Below, in pieces: positions 1 to 6,264 of a stretch of 12,016 bases of DNA. Position numbers and translations under genes: made by a program. The stretch is from Rickettsiales bacterium (GTDB lineage Bacteria; Pseudomonadota; Alphaproteobacteria; Rickettsiales; JALZUV01), in assembly GCA_023301245.1 (NCBI GenBank), contig JALZUV010000309.1:1-12016 (forward strand). The letters run 5' to 3'. Position 1 is the first letter of the stretch; every line of letters begins with the position of its first letter. The notes under the pieces were generated by a model that saw nothing but the letters and a program-made list of their open reading frames with translations, was not told the origin of the DNA and did no database searches.

Positions 1-1238
1 AGGTCATTTTCTGTTTCAGAAAAATCAGGCGATTCAATCATCGGGCGGAAATAAACGGTTTCGCGCTTGCTGTTTGGCAGTTCAATTCCCATTGCGTTGC
101 GCCCTGGGATTACCGAAATACGCGCCGATATTGCACTCATTGAACGGGCGATATCATCTGCCAGCCCAATCACGCGCGACGACTTTGTGCCTGCCGCAGG
201 TTCTAATTCATAGAGCGTCACCACAGGGCCGGGGCGGATGCCGATAATATCGCCCTTCACGCCAAAATCATGCAAGACGGATTCTAATAAGCGTGCATTT
301 TGCTCTAAGGCCGAGTCGCTTAAGCTATGTTTGCGTAAAGACTTCGGCGCTTTTTTCAGCAATGAAATATCGGGCAATTCATAATTACCTTCACGGCGCG
401 TTAGGCCGAGGCTGGTTTGCACAACTTTCTTTTCAGTCTTTTGCACGCGAGCGCTGATTTTAGGTTCTGGCTTTTCTGCTGCGGTTTTAATGGTCGCCTT
501 CTTGCGAGTGCGCTTTTTAGGTTTAGCCGCCTCAACAGGTTCGTCTTTTTCGCCCATGAAAGGGAGGAGGCTTAGCAGGTTTTTCTTCTCGGGTAGCTCG
601 TACCCTTCAAAGGTAACGCTTTTGCTGAAACGGAAGAAATCAACAAACTTACCACCAAGAGTAAGCACAATATAACCTGTTAATAAGCCAATGCCACGCC
701 ATTCGCGGCGGTTAATGCCCGAAGCAATGCCCCATAATACCACGAATGAAAATGCCATGACCCCTGCGCCCAACCATGTGAGTGGGCCACTGGGTAGCGG
801 GGCGCTTAACAAGCTGCCAACCGCGCCGCCTAATCCTGCTGATATCGGCCATTCGGAGGGGAAGGGCAGTAAACTAAACAGGAAAGATGCCGCGCAAAGC
901 GAGGTTAATAGTGCGGCCACACGTAGTAACATAAATATTTCAGTATGACGGAAAAACTGTCGCCATGCCCAGCCAAAGCAGGTGAGTACAACAAAAATAC
1001 TCGCCAAACCGATGGATTGTAGCAGCGAGTCTGCCGTTGTAGCCCCAAGAAAGCCGAACCAATTATGGAACTCTTGGTTGCTGGTAACATTGAAAGAAGG
1101 GTCAGCTGAATGATAACTAATCAGCGCGCACGAGATAAATATGCCAAGAGAAAACCACAGCACACCCATGATCTCGCGCATACGACGACTCGTAAAATGG
1201 AGCATTGCTCCGCCTATTCCCAGTGTTTCTGTATTCAT
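1..1238 (-). CDS. ftsK: DNA translocase FtsK, N-terminal part (continues beyond the left edge)
   Basis: Reading the minus strand from the ATG at 1238-1236 gives 412 open codons to the window edge. FtsK anchors at the division septum and pumps chromosome termini into the daughter cells. The N-terminal ~200 residues contain several hydrophobic segments (roughly residues 22-42, 70-95, 101-126, 152-172, 180-195), matching the multi-pass FtsK membrane domain. A short Lys/Arg/Ala-rich linker follows (about 215-285, including KPKKRTRKK), much shorter than in E. coli. From about residue 284 comes the start of the FtsK alpha domain: YELPDISLL, then LLESVLHDFGVKGDI, GPVVTLYELEPAAGTKSSR, IARSMSA and PGRNAMGIELPN. 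The ATPase core and gamma domain must lie left of the window. The start at 1238 has no good Shine-Dalgarno sequence; ATG codons 12 and 20 are alternatives. Two CtrA-like boxes lie upstream. Confidence 0.95.
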   Translation of the reverse strand, partial: MNTETLGIGGAMLHFTSRRMREIMGVLWFSLGIFISCALISYHSADPSFNVTSNQEFHNWFGFLGATTADSLLQSIGLASIFVVLTCFGWAWRQFFRHTEIFMLLRVAALLTSLCAASFLFSLLPFPSEWPISAGLGGAVGSLLSAPLPSGPLTWLGAGVMAFSFVVLWGIASGINRREWRGIGLLTGYIVLTLGGKFVDFFRFSKSVTFEGYELPEKKNLLSLLPFMGEKDEPVEAAKPKKRTRKKATIKTAAEKPEPKISARVQKTEKKVVQTSLGLTRREGNYELPDISLLKKAPKSLRKHSLSDSALEQNARLLESVLHDFGVKGDIIGIRPGPVVTLYELEPAAGTKSSRVIGLADDIARSMSAISARISVIPGRNAMGIELPNSKRETVYFRPMIESPDFSETEND

Positions 1239-1317
1239 TGTTGAATATCTTTTTTATTAATTCCCCGTGAGTTTAGTAGAGAACTGTGCTAAAAGCAATG
1301 GGTCAGCAAACTGCGAT

Positions 1318-1333
1318 GTTAAGGCTTTATTAA
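1318..1333 (-). promoter_or_regulatory. Perfect CtrA box facing ftsK
   Basis: Read on the minus strand the site is TTAATAAAGCCTTAAC, which matches the alphaproteobacterial CtrA consensus TTAA-N7-TTAAC at all nine defined positions. It lies 80 bp upstream of the ftsK start and points towards ftsK. CtrA is the master cell-cycle regulator in this class and commonly controls division genes. Binding is inferred from the motif alone; I found no convincing -10/-35 pair next to it. Confidence 0.6.
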
Positions 1334-1338
1334 TCATT

Positions 1339-1354
1339 GTAACAAAACCTTAAC
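1339..1354 (+). promoter_or_regulatory. CtrA-like box facing the small DUF1150-like gene
   Basis: The plus strand reads GTAACAAAACCTTAAC, i.e. GTAA-N7-TTAAC, one mismatch from the CtrA consensus. It starts five bases after the perfect box that faces ftsK, so the two form a back-to-back pair in a 131-bp divergent intergenic region. The AT-rich bases that follow (1355-1369) could hold a -10 element, but none is convincing. Confidence 0.4.
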
Positions 1355-1369
1355 ACTACGAATAAATAT

Positions 1370-1636
1370 ATGCGGTATATTGAGGACATGGAGAATATAA
1401 AAAATATGCAAATTACAGATTTAAACACCTCAGACGATAACACGAACCTTCTTGAAACTTCTTTAGAGGTTTCTAAGAAAGCGCCGCTTACTTACATTCG
1501 CGCCGCGCGCAATGTTGAAGGGCAAGGCTTTGCCGTATGTTCTGAAAATGGCGATGTGTTGGCTTGTTTTGCAAATTACGATGCTGCGCTCTACACCGCA
1601 CGTCAGTTCCGATTGGAACCACTTCTAGTCCACTAG
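1370..1636 (+). CDS. Small conserved protein, DUF1150-like
   Basis: An 88-residue protein of unknown function. The C-terminal half (about 40-88) reads like the alphaproteobacterial DUF1150 family as I remember it: an aromatic/Ile-Arg strand (LTYIRAARNV), a short beta hairpin with a small-molecule-like turn (GFAVCSENGDVLACF), an Ala-rich helix (DAALYTARQF), and an ending in hydrophobic-Val-His (EPLLVH). The first ~38 residues are polar and probably disordered. In other alphaproteobacteria DUF1150 genes often sit beside an Hsp20 gene; none is present here. The start is uncertain: ATG at 1370, 1388 and 1406 are all in frame, and GGAG at 1390-1393 would best serve the one at 1406, giving 76 residues. 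No signal peptide or membrane segment is visible. The family call comes from pattern recall and should be checked by profile search. Confidence 0.6.
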   Translation: MRYIEDMENIKNMQITDLNTSDDNTNLLETSLEVSKKAPLTYIRAARNVEGQGFAVCSENGDVLACFANYDAALYTARQFRLEPLLVH

Positions 1637-1638
1637 AA
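1623..1638 (+). terminator. Short inverted repeat over the stop codon, weak terminator candidate
   Basis: TTCTAGT-CC-ACTAGAA is a perfect 7-base inverted repeat spanning the TAG stop of the small DUF1150-like gene. As RNA it would fold as a 6-bp stem with a UCCA loop, followed by only three U residues. A second pair, CCCGTA (1645-1650) and TACGGG (1671-1676), lies just downstream with a 20-base loop. Neither is a textbook terminator, but the gene converges on xthA, so some termination function between 1623 and 1735 is plausible. Confidence 0.3.
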
Positions 1639-1735
1639 TTTCCACCCGTATTATTTTAGGTTGGCTCGCTTACGGGCTCACTTCTTTATAAAAACGTCAT
1701 ACTGTGAATGTGAGAGCATTTGCCTAGGTTCTTGT

Positions 1736-2521
1736 TTAAGCAAGCTCGGTAATAATCGGTGCGTGGTCGGAGGGTTTTAGCCAGCCACGGCCTTCTTTTA
1801 GGGTGCTGACGCTTTTTAGGCTGCTTTCTAATGCGGGCGATACCCATATATGGTCGAGGCGGCGGCCTTTGTTAGAAGTTTCCCATTCGCGGGCGCGGTA
1901 GCTCCACCAACTGTAGAGTTTTTCTTCCATCGGCACAAAATGACGGTGGCTGTCAATCCAGCCTCCTGCGTCTTTGAGGGCTTGTAGCTTTTCGCGTTCA
2001 ATATCCGTATGGCTAACCACTTTGCGTAATGCCTTGCTCGACCATACATCATGCTCGTAAGGGGCAATGTTAAAGTCACCTAAAATAACCTGCTTACGCG
2101 CTGCCGATTGCTGTGCTGACCAGTGAGTTAAATCTTCAAGAAACTGCATCTTATGCGCAAACTTAGGGTTGATGGTAACATCTGCCTCATCGCCTCCTGC
2201 GGGGATGTAGAGATTATGGATATCAACGCCATTTTCTAACTGCGCGCTAATATGGCGGGTTTGTTCGTTGCCGCCATGGGTAAAGCGTTCGCTCTTTAGG
2301 ATTGGAATTTTCGAGATTATCGCCACGCCGTTATAGCTCTTCTCGCCACGATATTCGATATGCGGATAGCCTGCTTCAACCAAAGCGTCCTTTGGAAAAT
2401 GCTCGTCAGGCGTTTTGGTTTCTTGCAGGCAAATAACATCAGCGTTTGTTTGCTCAATCAGTTTAAGCATTAACGGAAGGCGAAGGCGGACGGAATTTAT
2501 GTTCCAGCTAATAATTTTCAT
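1736..2521 (-). CDS. xthA: Exodeoxyribonuclease III (AP endonuclease, XthA family)
   Basis: A 261-residue cytoplasmic base-excision-repair enzyme that cleaves DNA at abasic sites and removes 3' blocking groups, Mg-dependent. All hallmark motifs of the exonuclease-endonuclease-phosphatase fold occur in order: WNINSVR (6-12), LQETK with metal-binding E34, NGVAIIS, YIPAG with Y105, LGDFNIAP with D149 and N151, YSWWSYR, RLDHIW with D223, and SDHAP with D252-H253 near the C-terminus. These correspond to the known catalytic residues of E. coli ExoIII (E34, Y109, D151, N153, D229, H259), and the length is normal for the family. The start matches the family N-terminus (MKIISWN) although the upstream bases lack a clear Shine-Dalgarno. 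It is divergent from the ubiH-like gene across 42 bp. I see no strong terminator after it. Confidence 0.95.
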   Translation of the reverse strand: MKIISWNINSVRLRLPLMLKLIEQTNADVICLQETKTPDEHFPKDALVEAGYPHIEYRGEKSYNGVAIISKIPILKSERFTHGGNEQTRHISAQLENGVDIHNLYIPAGGDEADVTINPKFAHKMQFLEDLTHWSAQQSAARKQVILGDFNIAPYEHDVWSSKALRKVVSHTDIEREKLQALKDAGGWIDSHRHFVPMEEKLYSWWSYRAREWETSNKGRRLDHIWVSPALESSLKSVSTLKEGRGWLKPSDHAPIITELA

Positions 2522-2547
2522 GAGATTTATTTAACGTAATTACCCCT

Positions 2548-2571
2548 TGAGTCACGCTATTTCATGAGTCA
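2548..2571. promoter_or_regulatory. Direct TGAGTCA repeats with two GANTC methylation sites
   Basis: TGAGTCA occurs at 2548-2554 and again at 2565-2571. Each copy contains GAGTC, a GANTC site of the kind methylated by the cell-cycle methyltransferase CcrM in most alphaproteobacteria. The first lies in the 42-bp divergent region between xthA and the ubiH-like gene; the second overlaps the annotated ATG of the latter. Promoter GANTC sites are associated with GcrA/CcrM control. The role here is inferred from motif and position. Confidence 0.3.
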
Positions 2572-3787
2572 TGGTGGTGGGGTGAAGAATTATAACGCAA
2601 TAATTGTAGGTGGTGGGATGACAGGCTTAGCCGCTGCCACCGCACTTGGCCGCCAAAAGCTTAAGGTGGCCGTGATTGATCGCGACAATTTGCAATCTCA
2701 GCAACTTCCTGAATTTGATGGGCGCGTAAGTGCCATCTCGCTTGGCTCGCGCCATATATTAGAGAATTTGGGGGCGTGGGGCAATATGCTTCCGCACGCG
2801 CAACCCATCCTCGATATCCGCGTGCATGAGGCGGGCGGCTTTGGCCATGTGCATTACGACCATAAAACCGTCGGCGATGATCCGATGGGCCATATTATTG
2901 AAAACCGCCATATTCGTAGCGCCTTATTAAGTGCTGTGGCGGCGCAAGATTCCGTTACGGTGCATGCGCCTACACAATGGGAAACGGTAGAGTTTTCTGA
3001 TAATAGCGTGTCGCTAAATTTATCCAACGGCCAGACGATAGCCGCACCTTTGCTGATTGCCGCCGATGGAAAGTTCTCGAAATTGCGCGAGAAAATGAAG
3101 CTGCCTGTTATTAAGCGCGACTATGAACAAACGGCGATTGTGGCCACCATAAAGCATTCTCAGCCGCATCAAGGTGTGGCGTTGGAGCGCTTCTTTACGC
3201 AAGGGCCATTCGCAGTGTTGCCGATGAAAGGCAACCGTGCATCGCTTGTGTGGGTGGAAGCACCAGCCACGGCGAAAGCGATTTGTGCTTTGCCGTCAGC
3301 ACAAGTGCTACCTTATTTGCAGGAGAAAATGCAGGGCTATTTGGGCGAAGTAGAATTGGACTCGCAATTATGGAGTTACCCACTAACTGCTGTTATGGCG
3401 AAAGATGCCGTGGCGCAGCGTAGTTTGCTGTTGGGCGATTCGGCGCATGCCATTCACCCCATTGCAGGGCAGGGCGTAAATCTAGGTTTTCGCGATGTAG
3501 CGGTGCTGGATGAAATAGTGGCAGAAGCAAAAAAACTGGGTCAAGATATTGGCGCGAACGCGACATTGGCCAAATATCAGCAATGGCGAAGGTTTGATAC
3601 TGCCGCCATGTTGGGCGCGACGGATGGATTAAATAACCTGTTTTCGAACAATAATACGGCAGTGTCGCTCATACGTAACTCGGGTTTTGCGTTGGTGAAT
3701 CAATGGCCATCGGTGCGCGATACCCTCATGAAACATGCCATGGGCACGCAAGGTGACCTGCCAAATCTAAGTAAAAGCGTGGGATAA
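2564..3787 (+). CDS. FAD-dependent ubiquinone biosynthesis monooxygenase (UbiH/UbiF/COQ6 family)
   Basis: A 407-residue flavoprotein expected to hydroxylate the benzoquinol ring during ubiquinone synthesis, loosely membrane-associated. The N-terminal FAD-binding motif is IIVGGGMTGLAAATAL (G16, G18, G21). The middle motif AADGKFSKLR carries D168-G169. The C-terminal ribityl-binding motif LLLGDSAHAIHPIAGQGVNLGFRD holds G291-D292. The length is usual for the family. Which ring position it modifies (UbiH, UbiF, UbiI or alphaproteobacterial UbiL type) cannot be decided from sequence reading. The annotated ATG has no Shine-Dalgarno; a GTG at 2582, preceded by GGTGGTGG, would give a protein starting KNYNAIIVGGG, closer to the usual N-terminus, so the true start may be there. 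The short gap to xthA must hold both 5' ends. Confidence 0.88.
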   Translation: MSHGGGVKNYNAIIVGGGMTGLAAATALGRQKLKVAVIDRDNLQSQQLPEFDGRVSAISLGSRHILENLGAWGNMLPHAQPILDIRVHEAGGFGHVHYDHKTVGDDPMGHIIENRHIRSALLSAVAAQDSVTVHAPTQWETVEFSDNSVSLNLSNGQTIAAPLLIAADGKFSKLREKMKLPVIKRDYEQTAIVATIKHSQPHQGVALERFFTQGPFAVLPMKGNRASLVWVEAPATAKAICALPSAQVLPYLQEKMQGYLGEVELDSQLWSYPLTAVMAKDAVAQRSLLLGDSAHAIHPIAGQGVNLGFRDVAVLDEIVAEAKKLGQDIGANATLAKYQQWRRFDTAAMLGATDGLNNLFSNNNTAVSLIRNSGFALVNQWPSVRDTLMKHAMGTQGDLPNLSKSVG

Positions 3788-3869
3788 GCGTTACGATGGA
3801 ACAAAAACTATGAATTTTTTAACAAAGATAAGTTGCAAAATTAGGTAAACCGTTAAAAACATGAGTATC

Positions 3870-3885
3870 TTAATAAAAAAGTAAC
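3870..3885 (+). promoter_or_regulatory. CtrA-like box upstream of the D,D-carboxypeptidase gene
   Basis: The plus strand reads TTAA-TAAAAAA-GTAAC, one mismatch from TTAA-N7-TTAAC, 46 bp before the start codon of the carboxypeptidase gene. Most of 3790-3885 is AT-rich, so a chance match is more likely here than at the ftsK box. No clear -35/-10 pair was seen. Confidence 0.35.
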
Positions 3886-3931
3886 GCCAACGTGATACTC
3901 TAAGGGCGTTAGAGAAATAAAGGGAAACAAT

Positions 3932-5347
3932 ATGAAAAACAGGGTAACACTCCCTGCGGGTATCGCTTTTTTCGTCATTCTGGCGGCGGCTCTTGTTGTG
4001 GCTCCAATTTCTGGGGCTTACGCTGATAAGAACGCATCGCTAGTGATTGACGCAAATTCGGGCAAAGTATTGCACGCTGAAAGCGCTAGCAAACAGCGCT
4101 ACCCTGCTTCTTTAACCAAGCTAATGACTCTTTACATGACCTTTGATGCACTACGCACAGGCCAACTAAAAATGGATACGGTTTTGCGCGCTTCGAAAAA
4201 AGCAGCCTCAATGCCCAGCACAAACTTACGCATGAAAAAAGGCGATAAGATTAAAGTCCGCGATGCGATTAAGGCGTTAGTCGTTCGTTCTGCCAATGAC
4301 GTGGCGGTGATAATGGCCGAACGTATTTCAGGTTCAGAGTATAAATTCGCTCAACGTATGACAGCAGTGGCGCGCCACTTAGGCATGAAAAATACGACAT
4401 TTAAAAATGCTTCAGGCTTGCCAAATCGTCAGCAAACGACGACTGCGCGCGATATGGCCGTGCTAGCACTAGCCTTACGCCGTCATTACCCTGAATATTA
4501 TCCGTATTTCCGCACACAGACATTTACCTATAAAGGTAAGAAATATACAAGCCATAACCGCGTGATGAAGCGTGTCAGCGGTGCAGATGGTTTAAAAACA
4601 GGCTATATTCGTGCATCAGGCTTCAACCTTATTACTTCGGTAATGCGCCGTGGCAAGTCCGTGGTTGGGGTTGTATTAGGCGGTGAAAGCTCGAAAAAGC
4701 GCGATGATAAAATGGTGAAACTGCTGGAGCGCACGTTCTCGCGTATGAATTTGCAATCTAACCGTCGTCAATTTGTGTTGAACAAAGACCCGCGCCCTAG
4801 CCAAAAGCCAAGAGAATTGGTGCTGTTAGCACAGCAGAAGCAACAATTGGCCAGCCAGCAACAGCACGTTGCTTACCAGCCGCAATCACAAACTGATCAA
4901 CCTGCGCAATATGTGAAGTTCGACTTTGGCGCAACTCAACCACAAGTAAAGCCGCTTGCACCGCCCGCGCAAGTCTCTGCTTATGATGAAGAAATTAAAG
5001 CCCTAAGAGATAAACAACGTGGGCAATTTATGCCTGTTACTTATCAAGTAGAAGGCAGCGACACTGGCTTTAAACTAAACCCAAGCAACGAGTGGGGCGT
5101 GCAAGTGGGCGCTTATCAGCAATCGCGTGAGGCGTTAGTAGCCGCATCGAACGCCGCAAGTGTTGCGCCGAAGTTATTGGAATCTGCCCGTATTCACGTC
5201 ACCGATAAGCAAAAAGTGGATGATAAAGTGTTATATCGTGCGCGTTTGGCTGATATGACTGAAAGCCAAGCGAAGCAAGCTTGCGCTGCGTTAGAAGCAT
5301 CGAACACCGCATGCTTTGTTTACCGTGAAAAAAACAGTAATATCTAA
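3932..5347 (+). CDS. D-alanyl-D-alanine carboxypeptidase (S11, DacA/DacF type) with C-terminal SPOR domain
   Basis: A 471-residue periplasmic penicillin-binding protein that removes the terminal D-Ala from peptidoglycan pentapeptides. A signal peptide occupies about residues 1-31 (hydrophobic core 11-26, AYA before D32). All three active-site motifs are present: S60-L-T-K63 (SxxK nucleophile), S120-A-N122 (SxN) and K222-T-G224 (KTG). The catalytic domain ends around residue 270. A Gln/Pro-rich linker follows (about 285-385), then a SPOR domain from about 388 (WGVQVGAYQ) to 468, which in other proteins binds denuded septal glycan. The SPOR domain takes the place of the usual membrane-anchoring C-terminal helix, so septal localisation is likely. 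A Shine-Dalgarno AAGGG lies 7-8 bases before the ATG. A CtrA-like box sits upstream, which would fit cell-cycle-timed expression. No terminator was seen downstream. Confidence 0.93.
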   Translation: MKNRVTLPAGIAFFVILAAALVVAPISGAYADKNASLVIDANSGKVLHAESASKQRYPASLTKLMTLYMTFDALRTGQLKMDTVLRASKKAASMPSTNLRMKKGDKIKVRDAIKALVVRSANDVAVIMAERISGSEYKFAQRMTAVARHLGMKNTTFKNASGLPNRQQTTTARDMAVLALALRRHYPEYYPYFRTQTFTYKGKKYTSHNRVMKRVSGADGLKTGYIRASGFNLITSVMRRGKSVVGVVLGGESSKKRDDKMVKLLERTFSRMNLQSNRRQFVLNKDPRPSQKPRELVLLAQQKQQLASQQQHVAYQPQSQTDQPAQYVKFDFGATQPQVKPLAPPAQVSAYDEEIKALRDKQRGQFMPVTYQVEGSDTGFKLNPSNEWGVQVGAYQQSREALVAASNAASVAPKLLESARIHVTDKQKVDDKVLYRARLADMTESQAKQACAALEASNTACFVYREKNSNI

Positions 5348-5402
5348 ATTCTTTAACCTTCCGATTGTAATATAAGCTTCACATTAGTCCCGTTCATACG
5401 GT

Positions 5403-5410
5403 GCTATACT
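5403..5410 (+). promoter_or_regulatory. Extended -10 promoter element, possibly for a leaderless transcript
   Basis: TGCTATACT carries an extended -10 (TG-N-TATACT; hexamer at 5405-5410). A small inverted repeat CCGT-TCAT-ACGG (5390-5401) lies immediately upstream. No good -35 hexamer was seen at 16-18 bases. Transcription would start near 5416-5418, almost at the ATG at 5420, and there is no Shine-Dalgarno before that ATG. This suggests a leaderless or nearly leaderless mRNA, if the annotated start is right. Confidence 0.35.
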
Positions 5411-5419
5411 TGTTAGATT

Positions 5420-5854
5420 ATGGAAGCTTTAGGCAGTAAAATAAAAGAAGGCGCAGATGCATTAGGCGATTCAATTATCGGTACTATAGGTTCTGCGCTC
5501 GATAAAACTCAAGCGGCAGCAATGTCGAAGGGGGGCGAACTAATGGGAGGCCTTAGTAGCTCTGCTTCTAATGCGATTGGTTCGGCTAAGCGTGGTTTAT
5601 CCGATACAATTTCGCCTAACGCTCTTGGTAAAGCAAAGTCAGACCCGTCGCCTAGTGTTGAAATGTCTCCTTCGCAAGCCCCTGAAAAAGCACCGCAGCA
5701 ATCTTATTCTGATATTATGCAATCGGCAGGTATTTCTAAAGAAGCATTCGGAGGGTTTGAAGTAGAGGCTACTGACCTTGGATGCGGCGCATCCCACGAT
5801 GGTTGCGCTCCACAAGGAACGGCTCGCGTTAATACACAAAGCTTAGTGCGTTAA
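5420..5854 (+). CDS. Hypothetical protein rich in Ala, Gly and Ser
   Basis: I do not recognise this 144-residue protein. Residues 1-70 have an apolipoprotein- or phasin-like look: regularly spaced Ala, Gly and hydrophobic residues with scattered Lys and Asp (for example GSKIKEGADALGDSIIGTIG), compatible with amphipathic helices at a membrane or granule surface. Residues 72-95 are Pro/Ser-rich and probably disordered. A short ordered-looking tail follows (SYSDIMQSAGISKEAFGGF), then a pair of cysteines spaced CGASHDGC near the C-terminus. There is no signal peptide or clear transmembrane segment. The start at 5420 has no Shine-Dalgarno. An in-frame ATG at 5543 (residue 42) is preceded by AAGGGGGG at 5528-5535 with ideal spacing and could be the real or a second start. 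Ten bases separate it from the next gene, so the two may be cotranscribed. Confidence 0.6.
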   Translation: MEALGSKIKEGADALGDSIIGTIGSALDKTQAAAMSKGGELMGGLSSSASNAIGSAKRGLSDTISPNALGKAKSDPSPSVEMSPSQAPEKAPQQSYSDIMQSAGISKEAFGGFEVEATDLGCGASHDGCAPQGTARVNTQSLVR

Positions 5855-5864
5855 ACATATTTTT

Positions 5865-6191
5865 ATGATTCCTAAAGAACAGCGCAGTATTTATGCCGCT
5901 ACAGCAATGATTATTGACCAGCAGCTTAAAAATCAAAATATTAGAGATACGGTTGGCCAAGGTTATTCGCATGGGATGAGCTTAAATGAAAATCAAACTA
6001 TGTTTGATGAATTATATTCTCACGCCGCTTCTATCATTTTTAAAGAAGCTATAGATGCTGAATCACTAGCATCAGTCAAAGAGTCCCTATCGTATGATTA
6101 CCCTAATTGCGAAAAGCGCCTAGATGCAATTTTTAAGACGGTAGGTGTCTACCATCAAAAACTTCTAGATAACAGTCAACCACGACGATAA
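5865..6191 (+). CDS. Hypothetical small helical protein
   Basis: I do not recognise this 108-residue protein. It looks soluble and mostly alpha-helical, with no signal peptide, membrane segment or metal motif; one cysteine and several tyrosines are visible. It begins 10 bases after the preceding hypothetical gene and has no Shine-Dalgarno, so translation may depend on coupling. GC content counted by hand over 5881-6180 is about 37%, lower than the flagellar genes beside it, which may reflect weak conservation or a foreign origin. Its stop codon (6189-6191) runs into the A-tract that serves as the U-tract of the oppositely oriented flagellar terminator. That the frame is a real gene rests on its length, its undisturbed position and its spacing. 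Confidence 0.55.
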   Translation: MIPKEQRSIYAATAMIIDQQLKNQNIRDTVGQGYSHGMSLNENQTMFDELYSHAASIIFKEAIDAESLASVKESLSYDYPNCEKRLDAIFKTVGVYHQKLLDNSQPRR

Positions 6192-6225
6192 AAAAGCCCC
6201 CCCGAAAGCTTGCGCAATCGAGGGG
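6190..6225 (-). terminator. Intrinsic terminator of the flgFGAH operon
   Basis: On the minus strand an 8-bp stem (6225-6218 pairing with 6205-6198; seven Watson-Crick pairs and one G-U) encloses a 12-base loop. It is followed by two more bases and a run of six T (6195-6190). It lies 40 bases after the flgH stop. In the plus direction there is no T-run, so it acts one way only. Its T-run overlaps the stop codon of the converging hypothetical gene. Confidence 0.8.
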
Positions 6226-6264
6226 TAAGGTTAATCATCAGGAGTGTGATGAATTCGAATTAGT

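Noticed and set aside
490..1090. Open frames antisense to or across the ftsK N-terminal region (490-675 and 691-948 plus, 905-1090 minus)
   Set aside because: All lie within the convincing ftsK reading frame, have no family features and no ribosome binding sites.
1645..1676. CCCGTA/TACGGG pair as terminator between the DUF1150-like gene and xthA
   Set aside because: Loop of 20 bases, 6-bp stem and no clear T-run on either strand; mentioned only as a weak accessory to the stop-codon hairpin.
6230..6253. TCATCA-N6-TGATGA inverted repeat just after the flgH stop
   Set aside because: Short, AT-rich and without a T-run; the stronger terminator lies next to it, so no separate function can be claimed.
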